Shown here in pieces: positions 17,301 through 27,130 of a DNA stretch of 64,000 nt; positions within the stretch are counted from its first letter, which is position 1, and each line of letters starts with the position of its first letter. The notes beneath the pieces are model-generated. The model searched no databases. It was not told the DNA's origin and worked only from the letters and a program-made list of their open reading frames with translations. The DNA is taken from assembly GCF_022812285.1 (NCBI RefSeq), contig NZ_CP093300.1, positions 1,550,001 to 1,614,000 on the forward strand, read 5' to 3'. The DNA comes from Alkalihalobacillus sp. LMS39 (GTDB lineage: Bacteria > Bacillota > Bacilli > Bacillales > Bacillaceae_F). Made by a program: the position numbers and the translations under genes.

Positions 17301-17953
17301 GAATCATTGTAATTGGACATGGGGGACATAGCAAAGTCATTCGGGATATTATCGAAGCTAATAAAGGTTATGAAATTGTGGCCTATGTCGATGATAAATT
17401 CACTGACATGGACAAACAAGATAGTCTATATTATGGGCCGTTAGCTGCTTTTAAAGACATTCATCACTTATTTTCACCTGCTAAAGTAGTCGTAGCGATT
17501 GGAAACAATAAAACTCGTAAAAAAATCGTGCAACAACTTCAACTTACCGATGATCAAGTAGTCACTCTTGTTCATCCTTCTGCTGTAGTGAGTCCAAGTG
17601 CAACGATTGGAAGTGGAACAGTTGTCATGGCAAATGTGACGATTAATGCGAGTGTTAAAGTTGGTTCACATGTTATTGTAAATACAAATTCTGTGATTGA
17701 ACATGATAGTATCATTGAAGATTATGTTCATATTTCACCAAATGCGACAGCGGCAGGTACAGTTGAAATAAAAGAAGGTGTGCAGTTAGGTGTTGGTGCT
17801 TCAGTTATCCCGAATGTCACAATAGGGGAGTGGACCATTGTTGGTGCTGGAGCTGCTGTTGTAACGAATCTTCCTTCATATACTACAGCGGTTGGTGTAC
17901 CGGCAAAAATTATCGGAACACAAAAGTGGGAGGTGTTTAAAGTTGTTGAATGA
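17297..17953 (+). CDS. epsM: EpsM-like sugar O/N-acetyltransferase (NeuD/PglD family)
   Basis: This is a 218-residue acetyl-CoA-dependent enzyme. It has an N-terminal Rossmann-like part ([13 protein letters not shown]) and a C-terminal left-handed beta-helix with hexapeptide repeats ([18 protein letters not shown] in part, then [15 protein letters not shown]). It should acetylate the amino group that the EpsN-like enzyme installs, as PglD does in bacillosamine synthesis. It is coupled to its neighbours at both ends by short overlaps. Confidence 0.9.
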   Translation: MRIIVIGHGGHSKVIRDIIEANKGYEIVAYVDDKFTDMDKQDSLYYGPLAAFKDIHHLFSPAKVVVAIGNNKTRKKIVQQLQLTDDQVVTLVHPSAVVSPSATIGSGTVVMANVTINASVKVGSHVIVNTNSVIEHDSIIEDYVHISPNATAAGTVEIKEGVQLGVGASVIPNVTIGEWTIVGAGAAVVTNLPSYTTAVGVPAKIIGTQKWEVFKVVE

Positions 17954-19115
17954 AGTTGATAAAAAAAGAATCTATTTATCCTCCCCCCATATGAGTGGTC
18001 ACGAACAGAAGTACATTCAAACAGCATTTGAAACAAATTGGATTGCACCACTAGGACCGAATGTGGATGAATTTGAAAGAGAAATAGCTGATTATGTTGG
18101 AGTAAAAGGGGCCGTTGCTCTTACATCTGGCACTGCTGCGATTCATTTAGCACTTTCGTTATTAAACATTACAAAGGGGGATGTCGTTTTTTGTTCTACG
18201 CTTACGTTTGTAGCAAGTGCAAACCCCATTTTATATCAAGGAGCAGAGCCTGTTTTTATTGACTCAGAACCAGAAACGTGGAATATGTCACCAAAAGCAT
18301 TAGAAAAAGCTTTACAGGAAGCAGCAAGTGAAGGGAAGCTTCCAAAAGCCATTATTGTAGTGAATTTATATGGTCAAAGTGCAAAGATGGATGAGATCAT
18401 GTCGTTGTGTGAAATATATCGAATCCCTTTAATTGAAGATGCGGCTGAATCATTAGGCTCGCAATATAAAGGGAGGGCAAGTGGTTCGTTTGGTTATTAT
18501 GGGATCTTTTCTTTTAATGGAAACAAAATCATTACAACATCTGGTGGTGGCATGCTTGTATCAAATGATAATGAAGCCATTACTAGAGCAAGATTTTTGG
18601 CGACACAGGCAAAAGAAAAAGCGATTCATTATGAGCATGTTGAGCGAGGCTATAATTACCGACTAAGCAATGTGTTGGCTGGCATTGGTAGAGGACAATT
18701 TGAAGTGTTAGAACAACGAGTGCAAGCGAAACGAGATGTTTTTCAATATTATTATGAACATTTAGCCCATCTTCCAGGGCTCTTTTTTATGCCTGAACTA
18801 GAAGGAACCAAATCTAATCGTTGGTTATCAGCTTTAACGATTGATGAACAGTTAACCGGCTTTTCCGTTTCTGATTTGCTAGTCGTCATGGAAGAAGAAA
18901 ATATCGAAGCTCGTCCGGTTTGGAAACCGTTGCATTTACAGCCATTGTTTGAAGGGACTCGTTTTTATTCACATGACAAACATGAGGATATTGCGAAACG
19001 ATTATTTGAAACCGGTATTTGTCTTCCATCAGGGTCAAATTTATGTGAAGAAGATTTAGAGCGGGTCATTCTTTGTGTGAAGTCATTTTATAAACAAAAT
19101 ATAAAAGTTGGGTAA
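17943..19115 (+). CDS. epsN: EpsN-like PLP-dependent sugar aminotransferase (DegT/DnrJ/EryC1)
   Basis: This 390-residue aminotransferase converts the 4-keto sugar made by the EpsC-like enzyme to an amino sugar. The PLP lysine is Lys195 in SFNGNKIITTSGGG. LTSGTAAIHLA (60-70) binds the cofactor phosphate and EDAAES (165-170) carries the Asp that contacts the pyridine nitrogen. A TTG start is chosen: GGGAGGTG lies 7 bases ahead, and the frame upstream reads into the EpsM gene. It overlaps that gene by 11 bases. Confidence 0.9.
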   Translation: MLNEVDKKRIYLSSPHMSGHEQKYIQTAFETNWIAPLGPNVDEFEREIADYVGVKGAVALTSGTAAIHLALSLLNITKGDVVFCSTLTFVASANPILYQGAEPVFIDSEPETWNMSPKALEKALQEAASEGKLPKAIIVVNLYGQSAKMDEIMSLCEIYRIPLIEDAAESLGSQYKGRASGSFGYYGIFSFNGNKIITTSGGGMLVSNDNEAITRARFLATQAKEKAIHYEHVERGYNYRLSNVLAGIGRGQFEVLEQRVQAKRDVFQYYYEHLAHLPGLFFMPELEGTKSNRWLSALTIDEQLTGFSVSDLLVVMEEENIEARPVWKPLHLQPLFEGTRFYSHDKHEDIAKRLFETGICLPSGSNLCEEDLERVILCVKSFYKQNIKVG

Positions 19116-19133
19116 GCAGAGGGGTGTGAGAAG

Positions 19134-19877
19134 ATGTCTATAAACGAGAATCAAATCCCAAAAATCATCCACTATTGTTGGTTTGGCGGAAATGAGAAGC
19201 CAGCGTTAGTCAAAAAATGTCTCGAAAGTTGGGAAAAACATCTTCCAGACTATGAAATAAAAGAGTGGAATGAATCGAATGTCAATCTTGATTCAAACCA
19301 ATATGTGAAAGAGGCGTACAGCCAAAAAAAATATGCCTTTGTTAGTGATTACATCCGTGTTCATGCACTGTATCACAATGGAGGGATTTATTTAGACACA
19401 GACGTAGAAGTCTTTCAGTCATTTACCCCGTTTTTACAAGAGTATTCGTTTTGGGGGTTTGAACAAGAAAACTTCATTGCCACAAGTACAATTGGAGCAC
19501 GAAAACATCATCCTTTTATTAAATCTTTTCTCGACTCCTATGAGAAAAGAGAATTTATAAAGGAAGACCATTCAGTCGATGACATAACGAATGTAGCTGT
19601 TGTAACGAAAATGTTGAAAGCAAAAGGTCTCGTCCAAAATGGGCAAAAACAAACAATCGATGGCGTAGGGACTATTTATCCACAAGTATATTTTTCACCT
19701 TACGACTATATTAATTGTCAGACGTTTAAGACTGAGGAAACCTATGCTATGCACCACTATTACAAAAGCTGGTTACCGTTAAAAGCTAGAGTGAAAAGTA
19801 ATATGAAAACAACATTAGCAAAAGTCATCGGAGGTCAAAATATTGCTCGCCTTCGCAAAATAGTATCAAAAGTGTAG
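19134..19877 (+). CDS. Family 32-type (DXD) glycosyltransferase
   Basis: This 247-residue protein opens IPKIIHYCWFGG and contains KYAFVSDYIRVHALYHNGG followed by YLDTDVEV, where Asp88 and Asp90 form the DxD metal site. These are hallmarks of the OCH1-like GT32 group common in capsule clusters. It has no membrane segment. It adds a branch or backbone sugar of unknown identity. Confidence 0.87.
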   Translation: MSINENQIPKIIHYCWFGGNEKPALVKKCLESWEKHLPDYEIKEWNESNVNLDSNQYVKEAYSQKKYAFVSDYIRVHALYHNGGIYLDTDVEVFQSFTPFLQEYSFWGFEQENFIATSTIGARKHHPFIKSFLDSYEKREFIKEDHSVDDITNVAVVTKMLKAKGLVQNGQKQTIDGVGTIYPQVYFSPYDYINCQTFKTEETYAMHHYYKSWLPLKARVKSNMKTTLAKVIGGQNIARLRKIVSKV

Positions 19878-19887
19878 GAGGATAAAG

Positions 19888-21084
19888 ATGAAGGACATAC
19901 TAATCGCCTCTTACGACATGGAAATTGGAGGAGTCGAAAGAAGTTTAATCAGTTTACTAGAAAATTTTGATTATGAAAGATATAAAGTTGACTTGTTCTT
20001 ACATCGCCACCAAGGCGATTTCTTTCCACTCTTGCCACAGCAAGTCAATCTATTAGAAGAACGTAAACCTTATACGACGTTTCGGAAATCCATTTCTGAA
20101 ACAGTAAAGGACGGCTATATAGGAATTGGCTGCTCAAGAGTGCTGTCGAAAATCCATGCCGAACTGGATGGAAAGCGGAAAAAGATAAAAGAACCTGGCT
20201 ATATCCAAATGCAGCTCATGTGGCAGTATACTTTACCGTTCTTACCGAAAGTAAAGAAAGAATATGATGTAGCAATTAGTTATTTATGGCCACATGATTT
20301 TGTTGCTGAAAAAGTAGCGGCCAAAAAGAAGATTGCCTGGATTCATACGGATTACTCTACAATTACAACAAATGTGAAACGAGATATCAAAATGTGGAGT
20401 CGCTTTGACTATATAATCGCTGTATCAGATGCGTGTAAGGATGCTTTTCTTCAAAAATATCCAATGCTTGAAAAGAAAGTTTCCGTCATGGAAAACCTTA
20501 CGTCCCCGCTATTTATTAAAAAAATGGCAGATAAAGATGTACCGTTTCCAATGGATTCAGACCCAAGATTTAAAATCGTAACCGTGGCACGATTGTCTCA
20601 TGCAAAAGGAATTGATAATGCGATATTGGCCATGAAAAAGTTAAAGGAAAAAGGATACAACGATATTGCATGGTATGTCGTTGGATATGGTGGCGATGAG
20701 GCTATGTTAAGGAAAATGATTCAAGAAAACGGTGTAGAAGATTGCTTTATCCTTCTCGGAAAAAAAGTCAATCCTTATCCATATATGAAGGCTGCTGATT
20801 TGTATGTTCAGCCATCACGGTATGAAGGGAAGGCAGTTACGGTGGATGAAGCCAAGATCTTAGGAAAGGCTATTTTGATAGGAAATTATAGAACTGCTAA
20901 CAGTCAGATAAATAATATGGTGGATGGTTTAATAACAGAACAATCAATAAAGGGTTTAGTAGAGGGTATATCATTGTTAATATCAGAAAAACTATTAATA
21001 AAGCGATTTTCAAATAAATGTTTGGAACTGGAACACAATACTTCTAAACAGATCGCCTCCTTATACCAATTAGTGGACCGTTAA
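19888..21084 (+). CDS. Family 4 glycosyltransferase
   Basis: This 398-residue GT-B enzyme starts ILIASYDMEIGGVERSLISL, the acceptor-domain glycine loop. KIVTVARLSHAKGID (near residue 230) opens the donor domain, and SRYEGKAVTVDEAKILGK (near 310) replaces the usual EGLP...EAM motif in the pattern seen in capsule GT4 enzymes such as TagX-like proteins. The start follows GTAGGAGG. The end of this gene marks a shift to still more AT-rich DNA in the following two genes. Confidence 0.87.
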   Translation: MKDILIASYDMEIGGVERSLISLLENFDYERYKVDLFLHRHQGDFFPLLPQQVNLLEERKPYTTFRKSISETVKDGYIGIGCSRVLSKIHAELDGKRKKIKEPGYIQMQLMWQYTLPFLPKVKKEYDVAISYLWPHDFVAEKVAAKKKIAWIHTDYSTITTNVKRDIKMWSRFDYIIAVSDACKDAFLQKYPMLEKKVSVMENLTSPLFIKKMADKDVPFPMDSDPRFKIVTVARLSHAKGIDNAILAMKKLKEKGYNDIAWYVVGYGGDEAMLRKMIQENGVEDCFILLGKKVNPYPYMKAADLYVQPSRYEGKAVTVDEAKILGKAILIGNYRTANSQINNMVDGLITEQSIKGLVEGISLLISEKLLIKRFSNKCLELEHNTSKQIASLYQLVDR

Positions 21085-21142
21085 ATTGTTAACTAGTTTT
21101 TATGATTCAAAAAGATGAAAATAGGAAGGAAAAGGTAAGTAG

Positions 21143-22192
21143 ATGAAAATTCCACCTATAATAAGCATAATTGTACCGATTTTTAATGTTGAAAAGTATA
21201 TAGCTAATTGTTTGGACTCTTTACTCAATCAATCATTAAAAAATATAGAAATAATACTTGTAAATGATGGTTCATCTGATGAAAGTGGAGTTATAGCTGA
21301 AAAGTATGCACGTACTGATGATAGAATTGTAGTTATCCATCAGAAGAATAAAGGGATTAGCTCAGCTAGAAATTCTGGATTAGAAATAGCAACCGGACAA
21401 TATATCGGTTTTGTTGATCCAGATGACTGGATTGAAGAATCGATGTATGAAAAATTGTATGATGTAGCTAGAAAAACAGACTCATCGATTGTGTTTTGTG
21501 GGTTTTATGAATTTTATGAAGATACTAGTCGTAAAGTTGAAATTTTATATCCTTTTTTATCTAATGTAAATGAAGGGAAGAGTGAGGTTGAAAGAGAGAT
21601 ACTTTTACCTGTAATAATTGGAAAAGTACACGCATTTACATGGAATAAAATTTACAAAAGAGAAGAATTAATTGCAAGGGAAATTTATTCCCCAGAAGAT
21701 TTACCATTAATGCAAGACATCATTTATAATATGAACGTTCTAGCCAATGTATCAAATGTTGCCTATATAAATGAGCCACTGTATTATTTTAGGAGGCATA
21801 CAACTTCAAATACTATGAAATTTCGACCGGATATTTATGAAACAATAATGTATATATATCAGGAGAAAGTATTGTATTTAGAACGATTTAAACTGATGAA
21901 TGAAACTTGTTTGCGAGAAGTTAATATATGGTTTGTAAAGCAAGTTTTACAAGTGATTATAGCAGAATTTAATAAAAAAAATGTAACTTCAAATCAAGAA
22001 AAAATGGCGAGATTAAAAACAATTTGTTATGACGAGAAGACACAGGAAATCGTATGTAATGTCAAAATTAGGGGCAATTTTTTTCAAAATATAATATTAG
22101 TAGGTTTGAGAAAGAGATCTCTACCGCTCATAGGTTTTGGAGCAAGAATTTATAATGGTTGGCTAACTATTAGAAGTAAGTATTCCTATTGA
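21143..22192 (+). CDS. Family 2 glycosyltransferase
   Basis: This 349-residue GT-A protein has SIIVPIFNVEKYI, ILVNDGSSDES and GFVDPDDWI in the catalytic domain. It is similar over its length to the family 2 enzyme at 12260, with the same spacing of motifs (for example, an RNSGLEIATGQYIGF stretch against RNKGLNYVKGEFIGF), suggesting duplication and divergence. Base composition is more AT-rich than the first half of the operon. The sugar transferred is unknown. Confidence 0.87.
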   Translation: MKIPPIISIIVPIFNVEKYIANCLDSLLNQSLKNIEIILVNDGSSDESGVIAEKYARTDDRIVVIHQKNKGISSARNSGLEIATGQYIGFVDPDDWIEESMYEKLYDVARKTDSSIVFCGFYEFYEDTSRKVEILYPFLSNVNEGKSEVEREILLPVIIGKVHAFTWNKIYKREELIAREIYSPEDLPLMQDIIYNMNVLANVSNVAYINEPLYYFRRHTTSNTMKFRPDIYETIMYIYQEKVLYLERFKLMNETCLREVNIWFVKQVLQVIIAEFNKKNVTSNQEKMARLKTICYDEKTQEIVCNVKIRGNFFQNIILVGLRKRSLPLIGFGARIYNGWLTIRSKYSY

Positions 22193-22208
22193 AAGTAGAG
22201 GAGAGAAA

Positions 22209-23756
22209 ATGTCAGTAAAGGATGTAAAAAGGGGAATAATTTCTTCCTATGGTATTTTAACAGCTGATATTATTGTTGGTATTTTATTTACCCCTTTTTT
22301 GATAAGGTCCCTTGGACAGTCGGAGTATGGAGTTTATGCTTTAATGGGGGCTTTTGTTGCTTCAATTGCCATTATAGATTTTGGCTTTGGAAATGCAATT
22401 ACAAGGTATATCTCTCAATATAGGGCAGAAGGAAAAAAAGAAAAGGAAGCAAATTTTCTTGGAATATGTTTCACCTTTTACTTTTTAATAGCTATTGTTA
22501 CATTGATATTGGGCTTTATTTTTTTATATTTATTTGATTATTTCTATCAAAACTCTTTCAGTTTAGAAGAAATAAAAATTGCAAAGTCTATTTTTATTAT
22601 TATGATATTGAATATTTCAATGTCTTTTTTTATTGGTGCTTTTAATTCATATTTACAAGCCTATGAAAAGTATCCATTATTAAATTTAATCACTTTGTTT
22701 AAGCTATTACTTAGAGTTATTATTTTGATTATCCTTCTATCGTTAGGGTATAAAGCAATTGCAGTGGTTATTGTTGATACCATTTTAAACTTTATTATGG
22801 GTGTAAGTTTTTTAGTGATTTGTGTTAAGAAGTTAGGTTTTCGTATTAAGTTTAGTACATTTGACTTTACATTTTTCAAGGAATTAACAGGATACTCATC
22901 ATTTGTTTTCTTATCCAATATTGCAGATATGTTGTTTTGGAGGTTAGGATTACTTTTGTTGGGGGTCATTTCTAATACTAGCTCTATTGCAATTTATGCT
23001 GTTGGAATAACATTAATTAGTTACTTTCAATATATCTCTGGAGTAATTAATGGAAAATTATTTCCTATGATTACAAGGATGGTTGTGAATAAATCTACTC
23101 CGTACGAATTAACAATTTTTATTAGTAGAGTTGCTAGATTTCAACTTATTATTGTTTCATGTGTATTATTGGGATTTCAGTTATTCGGAAAAGAATTTAT
23201 TACCTTGTGGGTGGGAATAGAGTATATTGATTCTTGGTCGGTCGCGCAAATATTAATGATTTCAATGATATTACAGATATTACAATATCCTTGTGTTCTT
23301 ATTCTTCGTGCCAAAAAGATAGATGCATTTCGTACAATAATGCAACTTCTCTTTATGTTAATTGGTGGAGGAATAGGAGTCTTACTTTATTTTAATCATG
23401 ATATTGTAGGGATGGCGATGGGTTTAGCAATAGCGAATGTCTTATTAAATTGGATTTTGTTAAATATTTACTATATAAAAGTACTAAATTTTCAATTAAT
23501 TTACTTTCTTAAAGAAATAAGCAAAATGATACCTAGTATTAGTGTAGTAACTATACTAGGTTTTTTAATTTCCTTTTTACCACATTTAAGTTGGTCACTG
23601 TTTATAGGAAAGTGTGTTTTATTCGTTCTTGCTTTTACTATGATTATATGGAAACTAGGATTAAATAATAGTGAAAGAAGATTAATTCTTGATCAACTTA
23701 CTTTATTTTTACCAATAAAAAAGGAAAATATGAAAACAATAAAAAAGCAAATATAA
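22209..23756 (+). CDS. Wzx-type oligosaccharide flippase (MOP superfamily)
   Basis: This is a 515-residue membrane protein with about 12-14 hydrophobic helices. It opens GIISSYGILTADIIVGILFTPF, then LGQSEYGVYALM, the usual start of polysaccharide-biosynthesis (PF01943/PF13440-like) flippases. It should flip the undecaprenyl-linked repeat unit across the membrane for the EpsG-type polymerase, the role EpsK has in B. subtilis. The DNA is very AT-rich, as is common for Wzx genes. Confidence 0.88.
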   Translation: MSVKDVKRGIISSYGILTADIIVGILFTPFLIRSLGQSEYGVYALMGAFVASIAIIDFGFGNAITRYISQYRAEGKKEKEANFLGICFTFYFLIAIVTLILGFIFLYLFDYFYQNSFSLEEIKIAKSIFIIMILNISMSFFIGAFNSYLQAYEKYPLLNLITLFKLLLRVIILIILLSLGYKAIAVVIVDTILNFIMGVSFLVICVKKLGFRIKFSTFDFTFFKELTGYSSFVFLSNIADMLFWRLGLLLLGVISNTSSIAIYAVGITLISYFQYISGVINGKLFPMITRMVVNKSTPYELTIFISRVARFQLIIVSCVLLGFQLFGKEFITLWVGIEYIDSWSVAQILMISMILQILQYPCVLILRAKKIDAFRTIMQLLFMLIGGGIGVLLYFNHDIVGMAMGLAIANVLLNWILLNIYYIKVLNFQLIYFLKEISKMIPSISVVTILGFLISFLPHLSWSLFIGKCVLFVLAFTMIIWKLGLNNSERRLILDQLTLFLPIKKENMKTIKKQI

Positions 23757-23785
23757 GAATATATTGATTTACGAGGAGGTTCATC

Positions 23786-24814
23786 ATGAACATTCTAGTA
23801 ACAGGTGGTTCAGGCTATATCGGTTCACATACTTGTATAGAGTTATTAAACGCGGGTCATACCGTTACAGTTATTGATAACTTATCGAATAGTAGTCATG
23901 TAGCTCTACAACGTGTTAGGAAAATTACAGGTAAAGAAGTAAAGTTTTATCATGGCGATTTACTTAATCGACAATTACTAGAAACGATTTTTTCTCAAAA
24001 CCAAATTGATGCGGTGATTCATTTTGCTGGATTAAAAGCAGTTGGAGAATCAGTAGCAAAGCCATTCTTGTATTACCATAATAATATCACGGGGACTTTA
24101 TTACTTTGTGACGTTATGGAAAAATACGGTGTCCACCAAATTGTGTTTAGTTCATCTGCAACGGTTTATGGTGCACAGAAAACAGTTCCATTATCGGAAG
24201 AGTTGCCACTACAAGCGACAAATCCATATGGAAAAACAAAACAAATGATTGAAGAAATATTACAAGACTTGTCCATTGCGAATCCAAAGTGGAGTATTGC
24301 TCTTCTTCGCTATTTCAATCCAGTAGGAGCACATGAAAGTGGGTTAATAGGTGAAGACCCGAATGGAATTCCTAATAACTTAGTGCCTTTTATTACTCAA
24401 GTTGCATCTGGTAGATTACAAGAATTAAAAGTATTTGGAAATCAATATAAGACTCATGATGGCACTGGAGTAAGAGATTATATTCATGTTGTCGACTTGG
24501 CATACGGTCATTTACGCGCACTTGAATCTGTTGTACAAAATAACGGGGTTCATGCTTATAACTTAGGGACAGGAATTGGTTATAGTGTATTGGATGTTGT
24601 TTCAGCATTTGAACAAGTCATCGGAAAGCCTATTCCATATAAAATTGTTGATCCAAGACCAGGGGATATTGCAGTAAGTTATGCGGATCCGTCTAAAGCA
24701 AAAGAGGAATTAAACTGGAAAGCAACAAAAGGGCTTTATGAAATGTGTGAAGATGCATGGCGCTGGCAAAAAACAAATCCACTAGGCTATGAAAAAGAAA
24801 TACAATCCGTGTAA
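23786..24814 (+). CDS. galE: UDP-glucose 4-epimerase
   Basis: This 342-residue SDR enzyme interconverts UDP-glucose and UDP-galactose (or the N-acetyl forms). [15 protein letters not shown] binds NAD; Ser124 region SSSATVYG, Tyr148 and Lys152 (YGKTK) form the catalytic triad. The full domain through [15 protein letters not shown] is intact. The ribosome site is GAGGAGG. It is the last recognisable sugar gene of the operon and is followed 93 bases later by the lasso cluster without a visible terminator. Confidence 0.93.
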   Translation: MNILVTGGSGYIGSHTCIELLNAGHTVTVIDNLSNSSHVALQRVRKITGKEVKFYHGDLLNRQLLETIFSQNQIDAVIHFAGLKAVGESVAKPFLYYHNNITGTLLLCDVMEKYGVHQIVFSSSATVYGAQKTVPLSEELPLQATNPYGKTKQMIEEILQDLSIANPKWSIALLRYFNPVGAHESGLIGEDPNGIPNNLVPFITQVASGRLQELKVFGNQYKTHDGTGVRDYIHVVDLAYGHLRALESVVQNNGVHAYNLGTGIGYSVLDVVSAFEQVIGKPIPYKIVDPRPGDIAVSYADPSKAKEELNWKATKGLYEMCEDAWRWQKTNPLGYEKEIQSV

Positions 24815-24866
24815 TAAAAAAAGTTTTAATTTAAAAAGGAATTTTAATGGAAGTGTCGTACTTAAT

Positions 24867-24873
24867 AAAGAAC
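24867..24873 (-). promoter_or_regulatory. SinR-like half-site before the first lasso cyclase
   Basis: AAAGAAC reads GTTCTTT on the minus strand, matching the half-site GTTCTYT. It lies 34 bases before the cyclase start in the galE-cyclase gap. A single 7-mer is weak evidence by itself. Confidence 0.3.
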
Positions 24874-24907
24874 AAGAAAAGTGGTTGGACAAAGGAGTGA
24901 GTTTGTG

Positions 24908-26851
24908 ATGAGTGCAATAGCAGGGATATTCTCTAGAAGAAAAAATGACATCAATATAGAGAAGGCTAGTAATATGATGGCTTGCTTTAAAAAGTATCCG
25001 GCTAACGCTCACCAAACAATTTACAATAATAAGATTTTTTTCGGCTGTCATGCTCAATGGATTACGCCAGAATCAATTAATGAACGAAATCCATATTACG
25101 ACAAAGAAAGAAAATTAGCTATTACAGCAGATGCAATTATTGATAATCGGGATGAGTTATTTGATTTACTGCAAGTTGAAAGAAAGAGGAGAAACAGCAT
25201 AGGAGATTGTGAGTTAATTTTACTAGCTTATGACAAATGGGGAGAGCAGTGTCTGCAACATTTAATTGGTGACTATGCTTTTGTCATTTGGGATGAGCGA
25301 AACAATAATTGTTTTGCTGCCCGTGACTTCTCTGGAACTCGAACATTATATTATTTTTACAATGACGATATTATCGTTTTTAGTACAACGATCGAACCGC
25401 TGTTTTGTTATTCTGACCAAAGAAAAATTCTAAATGAAAATTGGTTAGCAGAATACTTAGCGATAACAGCTGTCGTTGATACCACAAATGCTTCAATTAC
25501 ACCATATCAAAATATATATCAAGTTCAACCGTCCCATAGTATTTTTTGCAATGAGAATAAGGTAAAGGAAATTAGGTATTGTTCATTTCAACGAACTAAA
25601 AAAATTAAATTTAAAACGGATCATGAATATGTTGAAGCCTTTCATGATGTCTTTCAACAAGCGGTCAAATCTAAAGTTCGAACGTTTCGAAAGGTTGGTT
25701 CCCATTTAAGTGGCGGTCTTGACTCGGGCTCTGTCGTAAGTTTTGCAGCAAAAGAGTTACAGTCTAAAAAGCGCTCACTAACGACCTTTAGTTATATTCC
25801 ACCTGGTGATTTTACCGATTTTACTCCAAAACATTTAGTGGCAAATGAAAAGCCGAATGTTCAATCAACTGTTCGTTTTGTTGGGGGAGTTAAAGATTTT
25901 TATTTTGATTTTAACCAAAAAGATTCATACTCCATGATCGATGGGTTAGTATCAGACATAGAAATGCCCTATAAATATTTTGAAAATTCTTTCTGGGTCA
26001 AAGGGATGTTTGAAGAAGCCCAAAAAAGAGACATTGGAATTCTTTTATCAGGAGGTCGGGGGAATTTCACGATTTCTTGGGGGCATGCTCTTAGTTATTA
26101 CGCCTTGCTAGTAAGGAGTTTAAGGTGGATTCGACTTGCAAAAGAGTTACATATGTATAGCCAACGTGCTGGTGGCGCTCGATTTAGAAGAATTCCAACA
26201 ATATTGAAGCTAGCTTTTCCTTCTGTAGAAAGAATGTTCTCAAATAATTCATATTATACATTGCCCACTATAATTGATCCTGCTTTTGCTGAGAGGACAA
26301 ACGTGTATGAAAAGCTAAAGAAATTCGGAATAGGTGAGACTGGTTGGTTTCAATCGAATGATATGTTTGAACTTCGCATAAGGCATTTTCAAGATGTTTT
26401 CCATTGGAATGCAACAAATACATTGGACTGTAAACTGTCATTACAACATGGAGTGTGGAAAAGGGATCCAACAAATGACAAACGTGTGATTCAATTTTGC
26501 TTGTCCGTACCAGAAGAACAATATGTTCAAGACGGTATTGATAGAGCATTAATACGGAGAGCGACCGAGCATTACTTACCTAATCGAATTCGTTTAAACC
26601 AAAAAAATCGTGGCGTACAAGGGACTGACTGGCTTCATCGAATGAAACCACATTGGGAAAAATTTTTAGTAGAGGTAGATGAGTTGAAAGAGAATGAAGA
26701 GTTATTTAAGTACGTCAATGCTAAAGTAATAGAGCAAGCACGCGAGAATATCGCTACTAGAGAATTCGATTCTAATGACGCTGTGAATACACATATAAAA
26801 TTATTAATGAGAACGATTATATTATCTCGTTTTATTAAAACTTTTTCTTGA
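24908..26851 (+). CDS. Lasso peptide cyclase 1 (asparagine-synthetase-like, C protein)
   Basis: This 647-residue ATP-dependent enzyme should adenylate the Asp side chain of the precursor and form the macrolactam with the core's first residue. The N-terminal Ntn-like domain begins MSAIAGIF, so Ser replaces the Cys2 needed by true AsnB for glutamine hydrolysis, as in McjC-type cyclases. The synthetase PP-loop SGGLDSGSV lies near residue 268. The C-terminal part includes LQHGVWKRDPTNDKRVIQF. The start uses AAAGGAGTGA; GTG at 24905 is equally possible. It lies 14 bases before precursor 1 and is a clear paralogue of cyclase 2. Confidence 0.9.
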   Translation: MSAIAGIFSRRKNDINIEKASNMMACFKKYPANAHQTIYNNKIFFGCHAQWITPESINERNPYYDKERKLAITADAIIDNRDELFDLLQVERKRRNSIGDCELILLAYDKWGEQCLQHLIGDYAFVIWDERNNNCFAARDFSGTRTLYYFYNDDIIVFSTTIEPLFCYSDQRKILNENWLAEYLAITAVVDTTNASITPYQNIYQVQPSHSIFCNENKVKEIRYCSFQRTKKIKFKTDHEYVEAFHDVFQQAVKSKVRTFRKVGSHLSGGLDSGSVVSFAAKELQSKKRSLTTFSYIPPGDFTDFTPKHLVANEKPNVQSTVRFVGGVKDFYFDFNQKDSYSMIDGLVSDIEMPYKYFENSFWVKGMFEEAQKRDIGILLSGGRGNFTISWGHALSYYALLVRSLRWIRLAKELHMYSQRAGGARFRRIPTILKLAFPSVERMFSNNSYYTLPTIIDPAFAERTNVYEKLKKFGIGETGWFQSNDMFELRIRHFQDVFHWNATNTLDCKLSLQHGVWKRDPTNDKRVIQFCLSVPEEQYVQDGIDRALIRRATEHYLPNRIRLNQKNRGVQGTDWLHRMKPHWEKFLVEVDELKENEELFKYVNAKVIEQARENIATREFDSNDAVNTHIKLLMRTIILSRFIKTFS

Positions 26852-26865
26852 AAGGAGGTGATGTT

Positions 26866-27000
26866 ATGAAAAAAGAATGGCAAACACCATCACTTGAAGT
26901 GTTAGAAGTACAAATGACGATGGCTAATCCAAATAATGGGGATCATCTTGACCAAACTTATCCAGATGGAACACCGAGAGAAGATTTGACATGGAGTTAA
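26866..27000 (+). CDS. Lasso peptide precursor 1
   Basis: This 44-codon gene has an AAAGGAGGTGATGTT ribosome site. The 19-residue leader has the RRE-binding pattern W5-x-x-P8-x-L10 and ends T-M, which places the conserved Thr at -2. The core then starts at Ala1 and has Asp7 and Asp10 but no acidic residue at 8 or 9. A ring from Ala1 to Asp7 (7 residues) is therefore predicted. The 25-residue core ends in Thr-Trp-Ser; the final Ser is the expected phosphorylation site. Leader layout closely follows that of paeninodin. Experimentally untested. Confidence 0.85.
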   Translation: MKKEWQTPSLEVLEVQMTMANPNNGDHLDQTYPDGTPREDLTWS

Positions 27001-27030
27001 AGAGTAATTTTTTTTCATTAATAAAATATA

Positions 27031-27056
27031 AGCCTCTTACGGAGGCTTTCTTTTTT
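27031..27056 (+). terminator. Terminator after precursor 1
   Basis: AGCCTC pairs with GAGGCT around a 5-base loop and is followed by TTCTTTTTT. It separates the eps-cyclase1-precursor1 transcript from the second unit. Confidence 0.75.
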
Positions 27057-27060
27057 AAAA

Positions 27061-27130
27061 AATATGAAAGCATTAAAATTTGGTCTAGCAGTAAAGCTTT
27101 GAAAGCTTATTCTATTCCCGCATTTTTCTT
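27061..27130 (+). repeat. Dispersed repeat R1, 5' part plus short 3' end
   Basis: It contains AAAATTTGGTCTAGCAGTAA, AGCTTTGAAAGCTTATTC and a TTTTTCTT end, lacking the internal GC-rich block. Confidence 0.65.
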
